Shown here in pieces: positions 1 to 9,196 of a stretch of DNA of 64,000 nucleotides. The translations under genes and the position numbers were made by a program. This DNA comes from Bordetella hinzii LMG 13501 (GTDB lineage Bacteria; Pseudomonadota; Gammaproteobacteria; Burkholderiales; Burkholderiaceae_B): assembly GCF_001548475.1 (NCBI RefSeq), contig NZ_LRUJ01000002.1:171460-235459 (forward strand), written 5' to 3'. Every line of letters begins with the position of its first letter. Positions within the stretch are counted from its first letter, which is position 1. Under the pieces are notes generated by a model. It had not been told where the DNA came from, ran no database searches, and saw only the letters and a program-made list of their open reading frames with translations.

Positions 1-1344
1 ATCGGCGCGACCACCTACACCGAATATCGCGGGGTCTTCGAGAAAGACCACGCGCTGTCGCGCCGTTTCCAGAAGATCGACGTGCCCGAGCCCAGCGTCG
101 ACCAGACCGTGCAGATCCTGCGCGGCCTGAAGAGCCGCTTCGAAGAGCACCACAGCGTGCGCTATTCGGCCGCCGCGCTGAGCGCGGCCGCCGAGCTGTC
201 GGCGCGCTATATCAATGACCGCCACCTGCCCGACAAGGCCATCGACGTCATCGACGAGGCCGGCGCCGCCCAGCGCCTGCTGCCGCGTTCGCGCCAGAAG
301 AAAGTCATCGGCAAGGCCGAGATCGAAGCCATCGTGTCCAAGATCGCGCGCATCCCGCCGCAGTCGGTTTCCAGCGATGACCGCAGCAAGCTGGCCACGC
401 TGGACCGCGACCTGAAGACCGTCGTCTTCGGCCAGGACCAGGCCATCGACGCGCTGGCCGCCGCCATCAAGATGGCGCGCTCCGGCCTGGGCAAGCCCGA
501 CAAGCCCATCGGGGCCTTCCTCTTCTCCGGCCCCACTGGCGTGGGCAAGACCGAGGTCGCCCGCCAACTGGCCTTCACGCTGGGGGTCGAGCTGCTGCGC
601 TTTGACATGTCGGAGTACATGGAGCGTCACGCGGTCTCGCGCCTGATCGGCGCGCCTCCCGGCTATGTCGGCTTTGACCAGGGCGGCCTGCTGACCGAGG
701 CCATCGCCAAGCAGCCGCACTGCGTGCTGCTGCTCGATGAAATCGAAAAAGCCCATCCGGATATCTTCAATATCCTGCTGCAGGTCATGGATCACGGCAC
801 GCTGACGGACAACAACGGGCGCAAGGCCGACTTCCGCAACGTCATCCTCATCATGACGACCAACGCGGGGGCCGAGACCCTGAACCGCGCGGCCATCGGC
901 TTCACCAATACGCGCGTGGTGGGCGACGAAATGGCCGAGATCCGCCGCATGTTCACGCCGGAGTTCCGCAACCGGCTGGATGCCATCATCCCCTTCGCGC
1001 CGCTGGACCGCGAGATCATCCTGCGCGTGGTCGACAAGTTCCTCATGCAGCTCGAGGACCAGTTGCACGAGCGGCGCGTCGAGGCGGTGTTCACCGAGAA
1101 GCTGCGCGACTACCTGGCCAAGCATGGGTTCGATCCGCTCATGGGCGCGCGCCCGATGCAGCGGCTCATCCAGGACACCATCCGCCGCGCCCTGGCCGAC
1201 GAGTTGCTGTTCGGACGCCTGGTCGACGGCGGCAATGTCACGGTGGACCTGGACGAGAACGACAAGGTCGTGCTGTCTTTCGACGAGGCGGCCAAGTCCA
1301 CGCCCAGCGCCAAGGACAAGCCGGAAGTCGAGCTGGTTGACTGA
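1..1344 (+). CDS. clpA: ATP-dependent Clp protease ATP-binding subunit ClpA (3' part)
   Basis: The reading frame is open from the first base, so the N-terminal domain and most of the first AAA+ module lie outside the window; 447 residues remain against about 760 for the family. The visible part begins with the end of D1 (IGATTYTEYRGVFEKD), followed by the whole D2 module: Walker A GPTGVGKT at visible residues about 177-184, Walker B VLLLDEIEKAH, and the sensor region MTTNAG. An IGF tripeptide after it is the loop that docks ClpA on ClpP. The protein unfolds substrates for ClpP in the cytoplasm. The acidic tail ends at a TGA just before pqiA. ClpB is excluded by the IGF loop and by the D2 sequence. 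Confidence 0.96.
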   Translation: MGATTYTEYRGVFEKDHALSRRFQKIDVPEPSVDQTVQILRGLKSRFEEHHSVRYSAAALSAAAELSARYINDRHLPDKAIDVIDEAGAAQRLLPRSRQKKVIGKAEIEAIVSKIARIPPQSVSSDDRSKLATLDRDLKTVVFGQDQAIDALAAAIKMARSGLGKPDKPIGAFLFSGPTGVGKTEVARQLAFTLGVELLRFDMSEYMERHAVSRLIGAPPGYVGFDQGGLLTEAIAKQPHCVLLLDEIEKAHPDIFNILLQVMDHGTLTDNNGRKADFRNVILIMTTNAGAETLNRAAIGFTNTRVVGDEMAEIRRMFTPEFRNRLDAIIPFAPLDREIILRVVDKFLMQLEDQLHERRVEAVFTEKLRDYLAKHGFDPLMGARPMQRLIQDTIRRALADELLFGRLVDGGNVTVDLDENDKVVLSFDEAAKSTPSAKDKPEVELVD

Positions 1345-1367
1345 GCCAGGCTGACCAGGGCCCGCCT

Positions 1368-2660
1368 TTGGAGCGCCACTCTCTCATCGCCTGCGAACAC
1401 TGTGCCAGCGTCTACCGCTGGCACAGCCTCGATCCGGGCGAGGCGGCCGCCTGCGAGCGCTGCGGCTCGACGCTGTGGCGCTACAGCGGCCTGACGCTGT
1501 CGAACTGGCTGGCGCTGGCCATCACCGGTCTCATCCTCTTTGGCGTGGCCAACGCCTATCCCGTCGCCGCGCTGTCGGTGCAGGGCATGACCAGCACGGC
1601 CACGCTGCTCGACGCCGTGGGTATCACTTGGCGCCAGGGGCACTATGCCGTGGCCATCATGACCGGCACGGTCGGCTTCGGCATTCCGCTGCTGCAATTA
1701 CTGGCCCTGCTCTGGGTGTTGGGTCCCTTGTCGCGGGGCGCCTTGCCCTATGGCTTTGCCGGCGTCGTGCGCCTGTTGGGCCTGCTGCGGCCATGGAGCA
1801 TGGTGCCGGTGTTCCTGCTGGGGGTGGTGGTCTCGGTGGTCAAGCTTGCCGGCATGGCCTCGGTCGAGCCGCGGGTGGGCCTGCTGGCCTTTGGCGCGCT
1901 GACGGTCTTTCTCACCATGCTCAGCCGGCTGGCGCCGGCCGTCATCTGGCGCATGGCCGAACGAGCGGGCGTGGTGCCGGTGCACATCCCCGAGATGACC
2001 GCCGATACGGTGCTGGCCGGCTGCCATGTCTGCGGCCAGGTGCAGGCGCTGGACGAGGATCCTCATGCCATGCACCATTGCCGGCGCTGCCGCGCCGTGC
2101 TGCATTACCGCAAGCCCGAGACCTTGTCGCGCACCTGGGCGCTGCTGATCGCCGCGGCGATTTTCTACATCCCGGCCAATGCCCTGCCGGTGATGCAGAT
2201 CAGCTCCATTACCGGCGACAGCGCGCACACCATCCTGGGGGGCGTGGTCGAGCTTTGGCAAATGGGCTCCTGGGATATCGCGCTCATCGTCTTCATCGCC
2301 AGTATCGCGGTACCGCTGACCAAGCTGCTGTCGCTGGGTTTCCTGGCGCTGACGCTGCAGTGGCGCAGCACAACCAATCTGCAGCAACGCACGCGCCTCT
2401 ATCAAATGGTAGAGTTCATCGGCCAATGGTCGATGCTGGACGTTTTCGTGGTTATCATTCTGGCGGCGCTGGCCGATTTCCAGGGGCTGATGGAAATCAG
2501 CGCCGGCGCGGGGGCCGCGTCTTTCGGCCTGGTGGTGGTCCTGACCATGCTGGCGGCCATGACTTTCGACCTGCGCCAGGCCTGGGATCTTGAAAGTGCA
2601 TCGGAGTGGGATGCGGATCATCCCGAAGCCGCCGCGGGCGCGCCCGCGGGCAATTCCTGA
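1368..2660 (+). CDS. pqiA: Paraquat-inducible protein A (PqiA-type inner-membrane protein)
   Basis: The 430-residue protein has two homologous halves, each a Cys-rich zinc-ribbon-like segment followed by a four-helix membrane block. The first half carries CEHCASVYRW and a second CxRC pair; the second carries CHVCG and CRRC around residues 218-245. This is the PqiA/YebS architecture, which works with MCE proteins in moving lipids between inner and outer membranes. pqiB and pqiC follow on the same strand with short gaps. The frame opens with TTG at 1368 and has no upstream ATG before the clpA stop, so a TTG start is the best choice; the ribosome site is weak. Function is inferred from family and operon. 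Confidence 0.9.
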   Translation: MERHSLIACEHCASVYRWHSLDPGEAAACERCGSTLWRYSGLTLSNWLALAITGLILFGVANAYPVAALSVQGMTSTATLLDAVGITWRQGHYAVAIMTGTVGFGIPLLQLLALLWVLGPLSRGALPYGFAGVVRLLGLLRPWSMVPVFLLGVVVSVVKLAGMASVEPRVGLLAFGALTVFLTMLSRLAPAVIWRMAERAGVVPVHIPEMTADTVLAGCHVCGQVQALDEDPHAMHHCRRCRAVLHYRKPETLSRTWALLIAAAIFYIPANALPVMQISSITGDSAHTILGGVVELWQMGSWDIALIVFIASIAVPLTKLLSLGFLALTLQWRSTTNLQQRTRLYQMVEFIGQWSMLDVFVVIILAALADFQGLMEISAGAGAASFGLVVVLTMLAAMTFDLRQAWDLESASEWDADHPEAAAGAPAGNS

Positions 2661-2692
2661 ATAAAAAGCGACATCACAAGGAAGCGCACGAC

Positions 2693-4360
2693 ATGGCTGA
2701 GTCGACCGATTTGCCGGACAATCCGTTGGGCAAGGTCAAGGTATCCAAGAAAGAGCGCTCGCGCATTTCCTGGATCTGGCTGGTGCCGCTGGTGGCCGCG
2801 CTGGCCGGCCTGTCGCTGGTCGTGCGCACCTGGATGCAGGCCGGCCCCGAGATCTCCATCGAGTTCAATACCGCCGAAGGGCTGGAGGTCGGCAAGACCC
2901 AGCTGCGCTACAAGGACGTGACCATAGGCACGGTCAAGGGCATCCATTTCAACGCCGACCGCAGCAAGGTCGTGGTCGAAGCCGAACTGGCCAAGGAAGT
3001 CCAGAACATGGCCCGCGAGGGCACCAATTTCTGGGTCGTGCGGCCGCGCCTGGGCATCAGCGGCGTCTCGGGCCTGGGCACCTTGCTGTCGGGCGCCTAT
3101 ATCGGCGTGGATGCCGTGGGCGACCCCGAGACGCTGGACCGCAAGGCCAGCAAGACGCATTTCGTCGGCCTGGAGACGCCGCCGCCCGTGGCGCATGACC
3201 GGCCGGGCAAGCGCTTCACGCTGCGCGCCAATGACCTCGGTTCACTGGATATCGGTTCGCCCGTCTATTACCGGCGCATCAGCGTCGGGCAGGTGGTCGG
3301 CTATGCCTTGAGCGAGGATGGCAAGGCGGTGGACGTGCAGGTCTTTGTCGATGCGCCCAACGACCGCTTCGTCACCGAGGGCGCGCGCTTCTGGAACGCC
3401 AGCGGCGTGGACTTCTCCGTCAATGCCGACGGGCTCAAGGTGCGCACCCAGTCCCTGGTGTCGGTGGCCGTGGGCGGTGTCGCCTTTGACAACGTCGTCG
3501 AGCGCGATGGCGGCGAAGCCCAGGCCAACAGCCGCTTCCAGCTCTATGGCAGCGAGGCCGCCGCCAAGGCCAACACCGATGGCACGCCTTTCCGTATCCG
3601 CATGCGCTTTGACCAGTCCGTGCGCGGCCTGTCGGTGGGCGCGCCCATCGACTTCCAGGGCATCTCCCTGGGCGAAGTCACCCACGTGGCCATTGATTTC
3701 GACGGCAGCAAGAAGCGCTTCTATGGCGTGGTCGACGCGACCATCTACCCCGAACGCCTGGGCAGCCTGTTCGACGAGATCGTGCGCAGCGTGCAGCGCG
3801 ATACGGGCAGCAAGGATCTTGCCCCGGGCCGCACCCTGAGCGTGCTCGTGAAGTACGGCCTGCGCGCGCAGCTGCGCTCGGCCAATCTGCTGACCGGCCA
3901 GATGTATGTGGTCCTGGATCACTTCCCCCATGTCAAGCCGGTCGACTACGAGGTGACCGAGCCGGCCAATATCCCGACCATCCCGGGCCAGTTCGACCAG
4001 TTGCAGGAGCAGATCGGCAGCATCGTCGCCAAGATCGAGAAAATCCCCTTCGACCAGATCGGCCAGGACCTGCGCAACACGCTGGCCAGCACCTCCAAGC
4101 TGATGACGCGCCTGGACAAGGACCTGGCGCCGGACGCGGCGGCCATGATGAAGGAGGCGCGCCGCTCGCTGGCGCAGATCAACGAGCTGCTTTCTTCGGA
4201 TTCGGCGTTGCCGGTCAATGCGGAACGCTCCATGCAGGAACTGTCGCGCGCGGCCCGTTCGCTGCGCAATCTGGCGGACTTCCTGCAGGCCAATCCCCAA
4301 TCCCTGCTGCGTGGCAGGGGTGAAGATCCCATCCCCGGCTCCGGTCCCGTCAGGAACTGA
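2693..4360 (+). CDS. pqiB: PqiB, MCE-domain lipid-transport protein
   Basis: This 555-residue protein has a short cytoplasmic N-terminus, one signal-anchor helix (ISWIWLVPLVAALAGLSLVV, about residues 23-42), and three MCE domains (near residues 50-130, 165-240 and 290-370). An alpha-helical C-terminal region follows that would form the periplasmic tube. The ATG at 2693 (MAESTD) is preceded by an AGGAAG-type ribosome site, whereas the frame opens earlier inside pqiA; 2693 is preferred. It lies 32 bp after pqiA and 5 bp before pqiC. By family it bridges the periplasm for phospholipid traffic and envelope integrity. Confidence 0.92.
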   Translation: MAESTDLPDNPLGKVKVSKKERSRISWIWLVPLVAALAGLSLVVRTWMQAGPEISIEFNTAEGLEVGKTQLRYKDVTIGTVKGIHFNADRSKVVVEAELAKEVQNMAREGTNFWVVRPRLGISGVSGLGTLLSGAYIGVDAVGDPETLDRKASKTHFVGLETPPPVAHDRPGKRFTLRANDLGSLDIGSPVYYRRISVGQVVGYALSEDGKAVDVQVFVDAPNDRFVTEGARFWNASGVDFSVNADGLKVRTQSLVSVAVGGVAFDNVVERDGGEAQANSRFQLYGSEAAAKANTDGTPFRIRMRFDQSVRGLSVGAPIDFQGISLGEVTHVAIDFDGSKKRFYGVVDATIYPERLGSLFDEIVRSVQRDTGSKDLAPGRTLSVLVKYGLRAQLRSANLLTGQMYVVLDHFPHVKPVDYEVTEPANIPTIPGQFDQLQEQIGSIVAKIEKIPFDQIGQDLRNTLASTSKLMTRLDKDLAPDAAAMMKEARRSLAQINELLSSDSALPVNAERSMQELSRAARSLRNLADFLQANPQSLLRGRGEDPIPGSGPVRN

Positions 4361-4365
4361 ATCCC

Positions 4366-5010
4366 ATGAAACCCATCCGACTTTGCGCTGTGCTGATCCT
4401 GCTGTCCGGGCTGGCTGCCTGCGGCAGCTCGCCGCCTGCCCGCTACTACACCCTGCAAGCGCCGGCCGGCGGCGGGACGGCCATGGCCGGCAATGCCGGC
4501 TTCATGATCGAGGTGCTGCCCGTCATCGTGCCGGCGCAGGCCGACCAGCCGCAGATCATGTTGCGCACCGGCGCGGGCAGCATCGCGCCCCTGTATTCCG
4601 ACCGCTGGAGCGCGCCCCTGGGCGATGAACTGCGCTCGGCGCTGTCCGATGGGTTGACGCGCGAACTCGGGGCCCTGGACGTCAGGGTGGTGCGTCCACC
4701 CGCCGAGACCCCCGTCTGGCGGGTGCAGACCGACGTGCAGCGCTTTGACGTCAGCACCCAGGGGCCGGCCGTGCTGGATGTCACCTGGCGCGCCCGCCCC
4801 ATTAGCCTCAAAGGCCAGGCCCTGATCTGCCGCAGCGTCATCACGGTGCCGGCGGCCGGCGGCGACGTGCCCAGGCTGGTGGCGGCCCAGCAGCAGGCCG
4901 TCGCGCTGTTGGCCCGGACCATTGCTTCGGGCATACGCCGGGGCGGGCAGGGCGCGGAGCCCGCCGGGCCCGAGGTGAGCCTGCAGGGCTGCAAGGCCGC
5001 GTCCGATTGA
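4366..5010 (+). CDS. pqiC: PqiC-type outer-membrane lipoprotein (ABC-type transport auxiliary lipoprotein family)
   Basis: This 214-residue lipoprotein precursor has a signal peptide MKPIRLCAVLILLSGLAAC with the lipobox LAAC, so acylation is expected at Cys19. The sequence RYYTLQAP just after the lipobox is typical of the PqiC/LpqC (DUF330, now ABC transport auxiliary) family. It closes the pqiABC operon, starting 5 bp after pqiB. The family anchors the PqiB tube at the outer membrane. Two further cysteines (ICRSV and the C-terminal QGCK) are conserved-looking and could form a disulfide. Confidence 0.88.
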   Translation: MKPIRLCAVLILLSGLAACGSSPPARYYTLQAPAGGGTAMAGNAGFMIEVLPVIVPAQADQPQIMLRTGAGSIAPLYSDRWSAPLGDELRSALSDGLTRELGALDVRVVRPPAETPVWRVQTDVQRFDVSTQGPAVLDVTWRARPISLKGQALICRSVITVPAAGGDVPRLVAAQQQAVALLARTIASGIRRGGQGAEPAGPEVSLQGCKAASD

Positions 5011-5024
5011 TATCCCGGGCGCCC

Positions 5025-5075
5025 GGTTAACCTGGCTTGGTCTAGGGTTAACCAGTATATCTAGCCGGTTGCAAC
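5025..5075 (+). promoter_or_regulatory. Candidate putA control region: paired GGTTAACC palindromes and a GTTGCAAC site
   Basis: Two identical 8-bp palindromes GGTTAACC lie at 5025-5032 and 5046-5053, 21 bp apart centre to centre, which is two helical turns. A third palindrome GTTGCAAC at 5068-5075 contains GTTGCA, the core recognised by the ribbon-helix-helix domain of E. coli PutA. A TATATCT stretch (5056-5062) is a possible -10. Autoregulation by the encoded PutA is inferred from its N-terminal RHH domain. Confidence 0.5.
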
Positions 5076-5164
5076 TTCTTTAGCATTCGGTTCCACCGGT
5101 TGGGGCCGGTACAGCCGCGCGCGGTCGCGGCTGCCTGCCGCGGTATCGAGGAAAGCAAAACGCT

Positions 5165-8100
5165 ATGGCTAGCACCACCCTGGGCGTCAAGGTCGATGAC
5201 GCATTGCGGGATCGCCTGAAGGCGGCCGCCCAAAAACTCCAATGCACGCCTCACTGGCTTCACAAACAGGCCCTGGTGGCCTATCTGGACAAGATCGAGC
5301 GCGGCCACCTGCCGGCGGAGATGGCCCACCTGGGCCGTGACGAGGAGCCCGGCGAAGCATCGCCCGACACGGGGCCGACCCCGCCTTTCTATGAGTTCGG
5401 CCAGGATGTGCAGCCGCAATCGGTGCTGCGCGCGGCCATCACCTCGGCCTACCGCCGTCCGGAACCCGAGTGCGTGCCGCTGTTGCTGGGCCAAGCCCGC
5501 ATGCCGCAGCTGGAAAAAATCCATGCCATGGCCGCCAAGCTGGTGCAGACCCTGCGCGACAAGCGGACCGGCGGCGGCGTCGAAGGCTTGATCCAGGAGT
5601 TTTCGCTCTCCAGCCAGGAGGGGGTTGCCCTCATGTGCCTGGCCGAAGCCCTGCTGCGCATCCCGGACCGCGCCACTCGCGACGCCCTGATCCGCGACAA
5701 GGTCGCCCGCGGCGACTGGAAGTCCCATATGGGCGGTTCGCAATCCTTGTTCGTCAACGCCGCCACCTGGGGCTTGATGATCACCGGCAAGCTCGTGGCG
5801 GTGAGCAGCGAGCAATCGCTGTCCAAGGCGCTGACCCGCCTGATCGGCAAGGGCGGCGAGCCCCTGGTGCGCAAAGGCGTGAACATGGCCATGCGCATGA
5901 TGGGCGAGCAGTTCGTCTCCGGCCAGACGATCTCCGAGGCGCTGGCCAACAACCGCAAGATGGAGGCCAGGGGCTTTCGCTACTCCTACGACATGCTGGG
6001 CGAGGCGGCCACCACGGCCGAGGACGCCGAACGCTACAACGCGGCCTATGAACAGGCCATTCACGCCATTGGCAAGGCGGCTGCCGGCCGGGGCATCTAC
6101 GAAGGTCCGGGCATTTCCATCAAGCTCTCGGCCTTGCACCCGCGCTATGCCCGCGCGCAGCGCGAGCGTGTGATGAGCGAGCTGCTGCCGCGCATGAAGC
6201 ACCTGGCCATCCTGGCGCGCCAGTACGACATCGGGCTGAACATCGACGCCGAAGAGGCCGATCGTCTGGAGATCTCGCTCGATCTTCTCGAGGCCCTGTG
6301 CTTCACGCCCGAACTGGAGGGCTGGAACGGCATCGGCTTTGTGATCCAGGCCTACCAGAAACGCGCGCCCTTTGTGATCGACTATGTGATCGACCTGGCC
6401 CGCCGCAGCAGCCACCGCCTGATGATACGCCTGGTCAAGGGCGCCTACTGGGACAGCGAGATCAAGCGCGCCCAGATCGATGGCCTGGAGGGCTATCCTG
6501 TCTACACGCGCAAGGTCTATACCGATGTGGCCTATCTGGCCTGCGCCCGCAAGCTGCTGGCCGCGCCGGAGGCGGTCTACCCGCAGTTCGCCACCCACAA
6601 TGCCTATACCCTGGCGGCCGTCTACCACCTGGCCGGGCAGAACTACTACCCGGGCCAATATGAATTCCAATGCCTGCATGGGATGGGCGAGCCGCTCTAT
6701 GACGAGGTGGTCGGTCCGCTGGCGCAGGGCAAGCTCAACCGTCCCTGCCGCATCTATGCGCCGGTGGGCACACACGAGACCCTGCTGGCCTATCTGGTGC
6801 GGCGCCTGCTCGAAAACGGTGCCAATACTTCCTTCGTCAACCTGATCGGCGACGACAGTATTTCCGTCGAGCAGCTGGTCGCCGATCCCGTGCAGGCCGC
6901 GGCCCGCATCGTGCCGCTGGGCGCTCCGCACGAAAAAATCCCGCTCCCGCGCGATCTCTACGGTCCGGCGCGCGCCAACTCGGCTGGCCTGGACCTGTCC
7001 AACGAACATCGCCTGGGCTCGCTGTCGGCCGCGCTGCAGGCCGGCGCCGGCACGCCCTGGCGCGCCATGCCCATGCTGGGCGAGGCCGACGATATCTGGG
7101 ACGAGGCGCGGGCTCTGGACGTGCTGAATCCGGCGGATCAGCGCGACGTGGTGGGCCGTGTGATCGAAGCCGACGAAGCCGCCGTCGAGGCCGCCTTGCG
7201 GGCCGCCGGCAATGTCGCGCCCATCTGGCAATCCACCCCGGTGGCCGAGCGGGCGCAATGCCTGCGCCGCGCCGCGCAAATGCTCGAAGAACAGATGCAG
7301 ACCCTGCTGGGCCTGATCGTGCGCGAGGCGGGCAAGACACTGCCCAATGCCATCGCCGAAGTGCGCGAGGCGGTCGATTTCCTGCGCTACTACGCCGACC
7401 AGGTCGAGCGCGAATTCGACAACGACACCCATCGTCCGCTGGGTGCGGTGCTGTGCATCAGCCCATGGAATTTCCCGCTGGCCATTTTCACCGGACAGGT
7501 CGCCGCAGCGCTGGCGGCGGGCAACACCGTGCTGGCCAAGCCGGCCGAGCAGACGCCCTTGATCGCCGCCCAGGCGATCGGGATTCTGCGGGCCGCCGGC
7601 GTGCCGGCCGGCGCGGTGCAATTGCTGCCCGGCCGCGGCGAGACCGTGGGCGCGCGGTTGGTGGCCCATCCGGCTGTGCGTGGTGTCATGTTCACTGGTT
7701 CGACCGAAGTCGCGCGGCTGATTGCCCGCAGCCTGGCGGACCGGCTGGACGACCAGGGGCATACCATCCCGCTCATCGCCGAGACCGGCGGCCAGAATGC
7801 CATGGTGGTCGATTCCTCCGCGCTGGCCGAGCAGGTGGTGTTCGATGTCCTGAATTCGGCCTTTGATTCGGCCGGCCAGCGCTGCTCGGCCCTGCGTGTG
7901 CTCTGCGTGCAGGAAGACAACGCCGATCACGTCATCACCATGCTGCGCGGCGCCATGCGCGAACTGCGCATGGGCAATCCGGATCGCCTGTCCACCGACG
8001 TGGGGCCGGTCATCGATGCCGAGGCGCGGCAGAATATCCTGCGCCATATCGACGATATGCGCGCCGCCGGCCACGAAGTGGTGCAGGCCGAAGGCACGCC

Positions 8101-8971
8101 CGAATGCCGATTTGGCACTTTCGTGCCGCCGACCCTGATCGAAATCGGCGACATCGCCGAGCTCAAGCGCGAGGTGTTCGGGCCCGTGCTGCATGTGCTG
8201 CGCTACGCCCGTGACGACCTGGACCGCGTCATCGAAAGCATCAATGCCACCGGCTATGGCCTGACCTTCGGCGTGCATACCCGCATCGACGAGACGGTGG
8301 GGCGCGTCACCGAATCGGTCGACGCGGGCAATATCTACGTCAACCGCAATATCGTCGGCGCCGTGGTGGGCGTGCAGCCCTTTGGCGGCGAGCGCCTCTC
8401 GGGCACCGGCCCCAAGGCGGGCGGCCCGCTGTACCTCTACCGCCTGTTGTCGGTGCGCCCCGGGGGGCTGCCCCCGGCCCTGGAAGGGGCGGGCGACGTG
8501 CCCATCAGCCTGGCTTTGCCCGGGCCCACCGGCGAAACCAATACCTACCGGGTCGAGCCGCGCGGCGCGGTCTATTGCGTCGCCGCGACCCCGCTGGGCG
8601 CCCGGGCGCAATGGGCCGCAGTGCGCGGCACCGGCAATCTGGCCTGGTTCGCCGACACGCCGGCCGCGCGCGACCTGCTCGCCACGCTCGATGCCGCCGC
8701 CCTGGATGGCCAGGCAGCGCTGCTGGACGAGTCCGAAATCGACGCGGCTGATTTCCAGGCGGTGCTGTTCGAAGGAGACGGCGATGCCTTGCGGACCCTG
8801 AACCAGCGCATCGCCCGCCGCGAGGGGCCTATCCTGGCCGTGCACGGCCTGAGTCCCGACGAAGTGGCTGCCGGGGCATCCTATGCTCCCGAGCGGCTGC
8901 TCAACGAGCGGGCGATCAGCATCAACACGGCGGCGGCGGGCGGCAACGCCAGCCTGATGACCATAGGTTGA
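5165..8971 (+). CDS. putA: Trifunctional PutA: transcriptional repressor / proline dehydrogenase / P5C dehydrogenase
   Basis: At 1268 residues this is the long PutA form. Residues 1-47 are a ribbon-helix-helix DNA-binding domain (TTLGVKVDDALRDRLKAAAQ). Proline dehydrogenase (FAD barrel) spans roughly 150-530. The aldehyde dehydrogenase domain spans about 620-1080 with catalytic Glu873 (ETGGQN) and Cys907 (GQRCSA). A C-terminal aldehyde-dehydrogenase-like region follows. It oxidises proline through pyrroline-5-carboxylate to glutamate, passing electrons to the membrane quinone pool; without proline the RHH domain represses its own promoter. The start ATG at 5165 keeps the whole RHH domain. The liv genes follow 225 bp downstream, so an amino-acid uptake and catabolism neighbourhood is likely. 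Confidence 0.97.
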   Translation: MASTTLGVKVDDALRDRLKAAAQKLQCTPHWLHKQALVAYLDKIERGHLPAEMAHLGRDEEPGEASPDTGPTPPFYEFGQDVQPQSVLRAAITSAYRRPEPECVPLLLGQARMPQLEKIHAMAAKLVQTLRDKRTGGGVEGLIQEFSLSSQEGVALMCLAEALLRIPDRATRDALIRDKVARGDWKSHMGGSQSLFVNAATWGLMITGKLVAVSSEQSLSKALTRLIGKGGEPLVRKGVNMAMRMMGEQFVSGQTISEALANNRKMEARGFRYSYDMLGEAATTAEDAERYNAAYEQAIHAIGKAAAGRGIYEGPGISIKLSALHPRYARAQRERVMSELLPRMKHLAILARQYDIGLNIDAEEADRLEISLDLLEALCFTPELEGWNGIGFVIQAYQKRAPFVIDYVIDLARRSSHRLMIRLVKGAYWDSEIKRAQIDGLEGYPVYTRKVYTDVAYLACARKLLAAPEAVYPQFATHNAYTLAAVYHLAGQNYYPGQYEFQCLHGMGEPLYDEVVGPLAQGKLNRPCRIYAPVGTHETLLAYLVRRLLENGANTSFVNLIGDDSISVEQLVADPVQAAARIVPLGAPHEKIPLPRDLYGPARANSAGLDLSNEHRLGSLSAALQAGAGTPWRAMPMLGEADDIWDEARALDVLNPADQRDVVGRVIEADEAAVEAALRAAGNVAPIWQSTPVAERAQCLRRAAQMLEEQMQTLLGLIVREAGKTLPNAIAEVREAVDFLRYYADQVEREFDNDTHRPLGAVLCISPWNFPLAIFTGQVAAALAAGNTVLAKPAEQTPLIAAQAIGILRAAGVPAGAVQLLPGRGETVGARLVAHPAVRGVMFTGSTEVARLIARSLADRLDDQGHTIPLIAETGGQNAMVVDSSALAEQVVFDVLNSAFDSAGQRCSALRVLCVQEDNADHVITMLRGAMRELRMGNPDRLSTDVGPVIDAEARQNILRHIDDMRAAGHEVVQAEGTPECRFGTFVPPTLIEIGDIAELKREVFGPVLHVLRYARDDLDRVIESINATGYGLTFGVHTRIDETVGRVTESVDAGNIYVNRNIVGAVVGVQPFGGERLSGTGPKAGGPLYLYRLLSVRPGGLPPALEGAGDVPISLALPGPTGETNTYRVEPRGAVYCVAATPLGARAQWAAVRGTGNLAWFADTPAARDLLATLDAAALDGQAALLDESEIDAADFQAVLFEGDGDALRTLNQRIARREGPILAVHGLSPDEVAAGASYAPERLLNERAISINTAAAGGNASLMTIG

Positions 8972-8993
8972 CCATTCTTAGGTATCGGGTTAG

Positions 8994-9012
8994 CCCGAGG
9001 GTGGGCCTCGGG
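8994..9012 (+). terminator. Hairpin after putA, possible terminator
   Basis: CCCGAGG (8994-9000) pairs perfectly with CCTCGGG (9006-9012) around a 5-nt loop, 23 bp after the putA stop. No U-run follows, so a Rho-dependent end or a processing/stability hairpin is as likely as an intrinsic terminator. Confidence 0.35.
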
Positions 9013-9196
9013 TTATCTCCAATAGGCGACCGGGTTGTACTCCAAGGAAAATCCGGTCCCACTCGCTGACCGGCCGGGCTGCATGCCGGTCGGCGACCCC
9101 TCTCCGCGGCACACCTGCGCGGGGAAAAAACCGGCACCTTCGCCACAAGCGCGGGTATAACAAGCCAGACCCAGTACGTCATCACGGGAGGAAACC

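Noticed and set aside
5048..8845. A 1265-codon minus-strand open frame opposite putA
   Set aside because: It mirrors putA in a fixed codon phase, as expected from high GC at third positions. Its product is low-complexity (Gly, Ala, Arg, His, Gln) with no domain.
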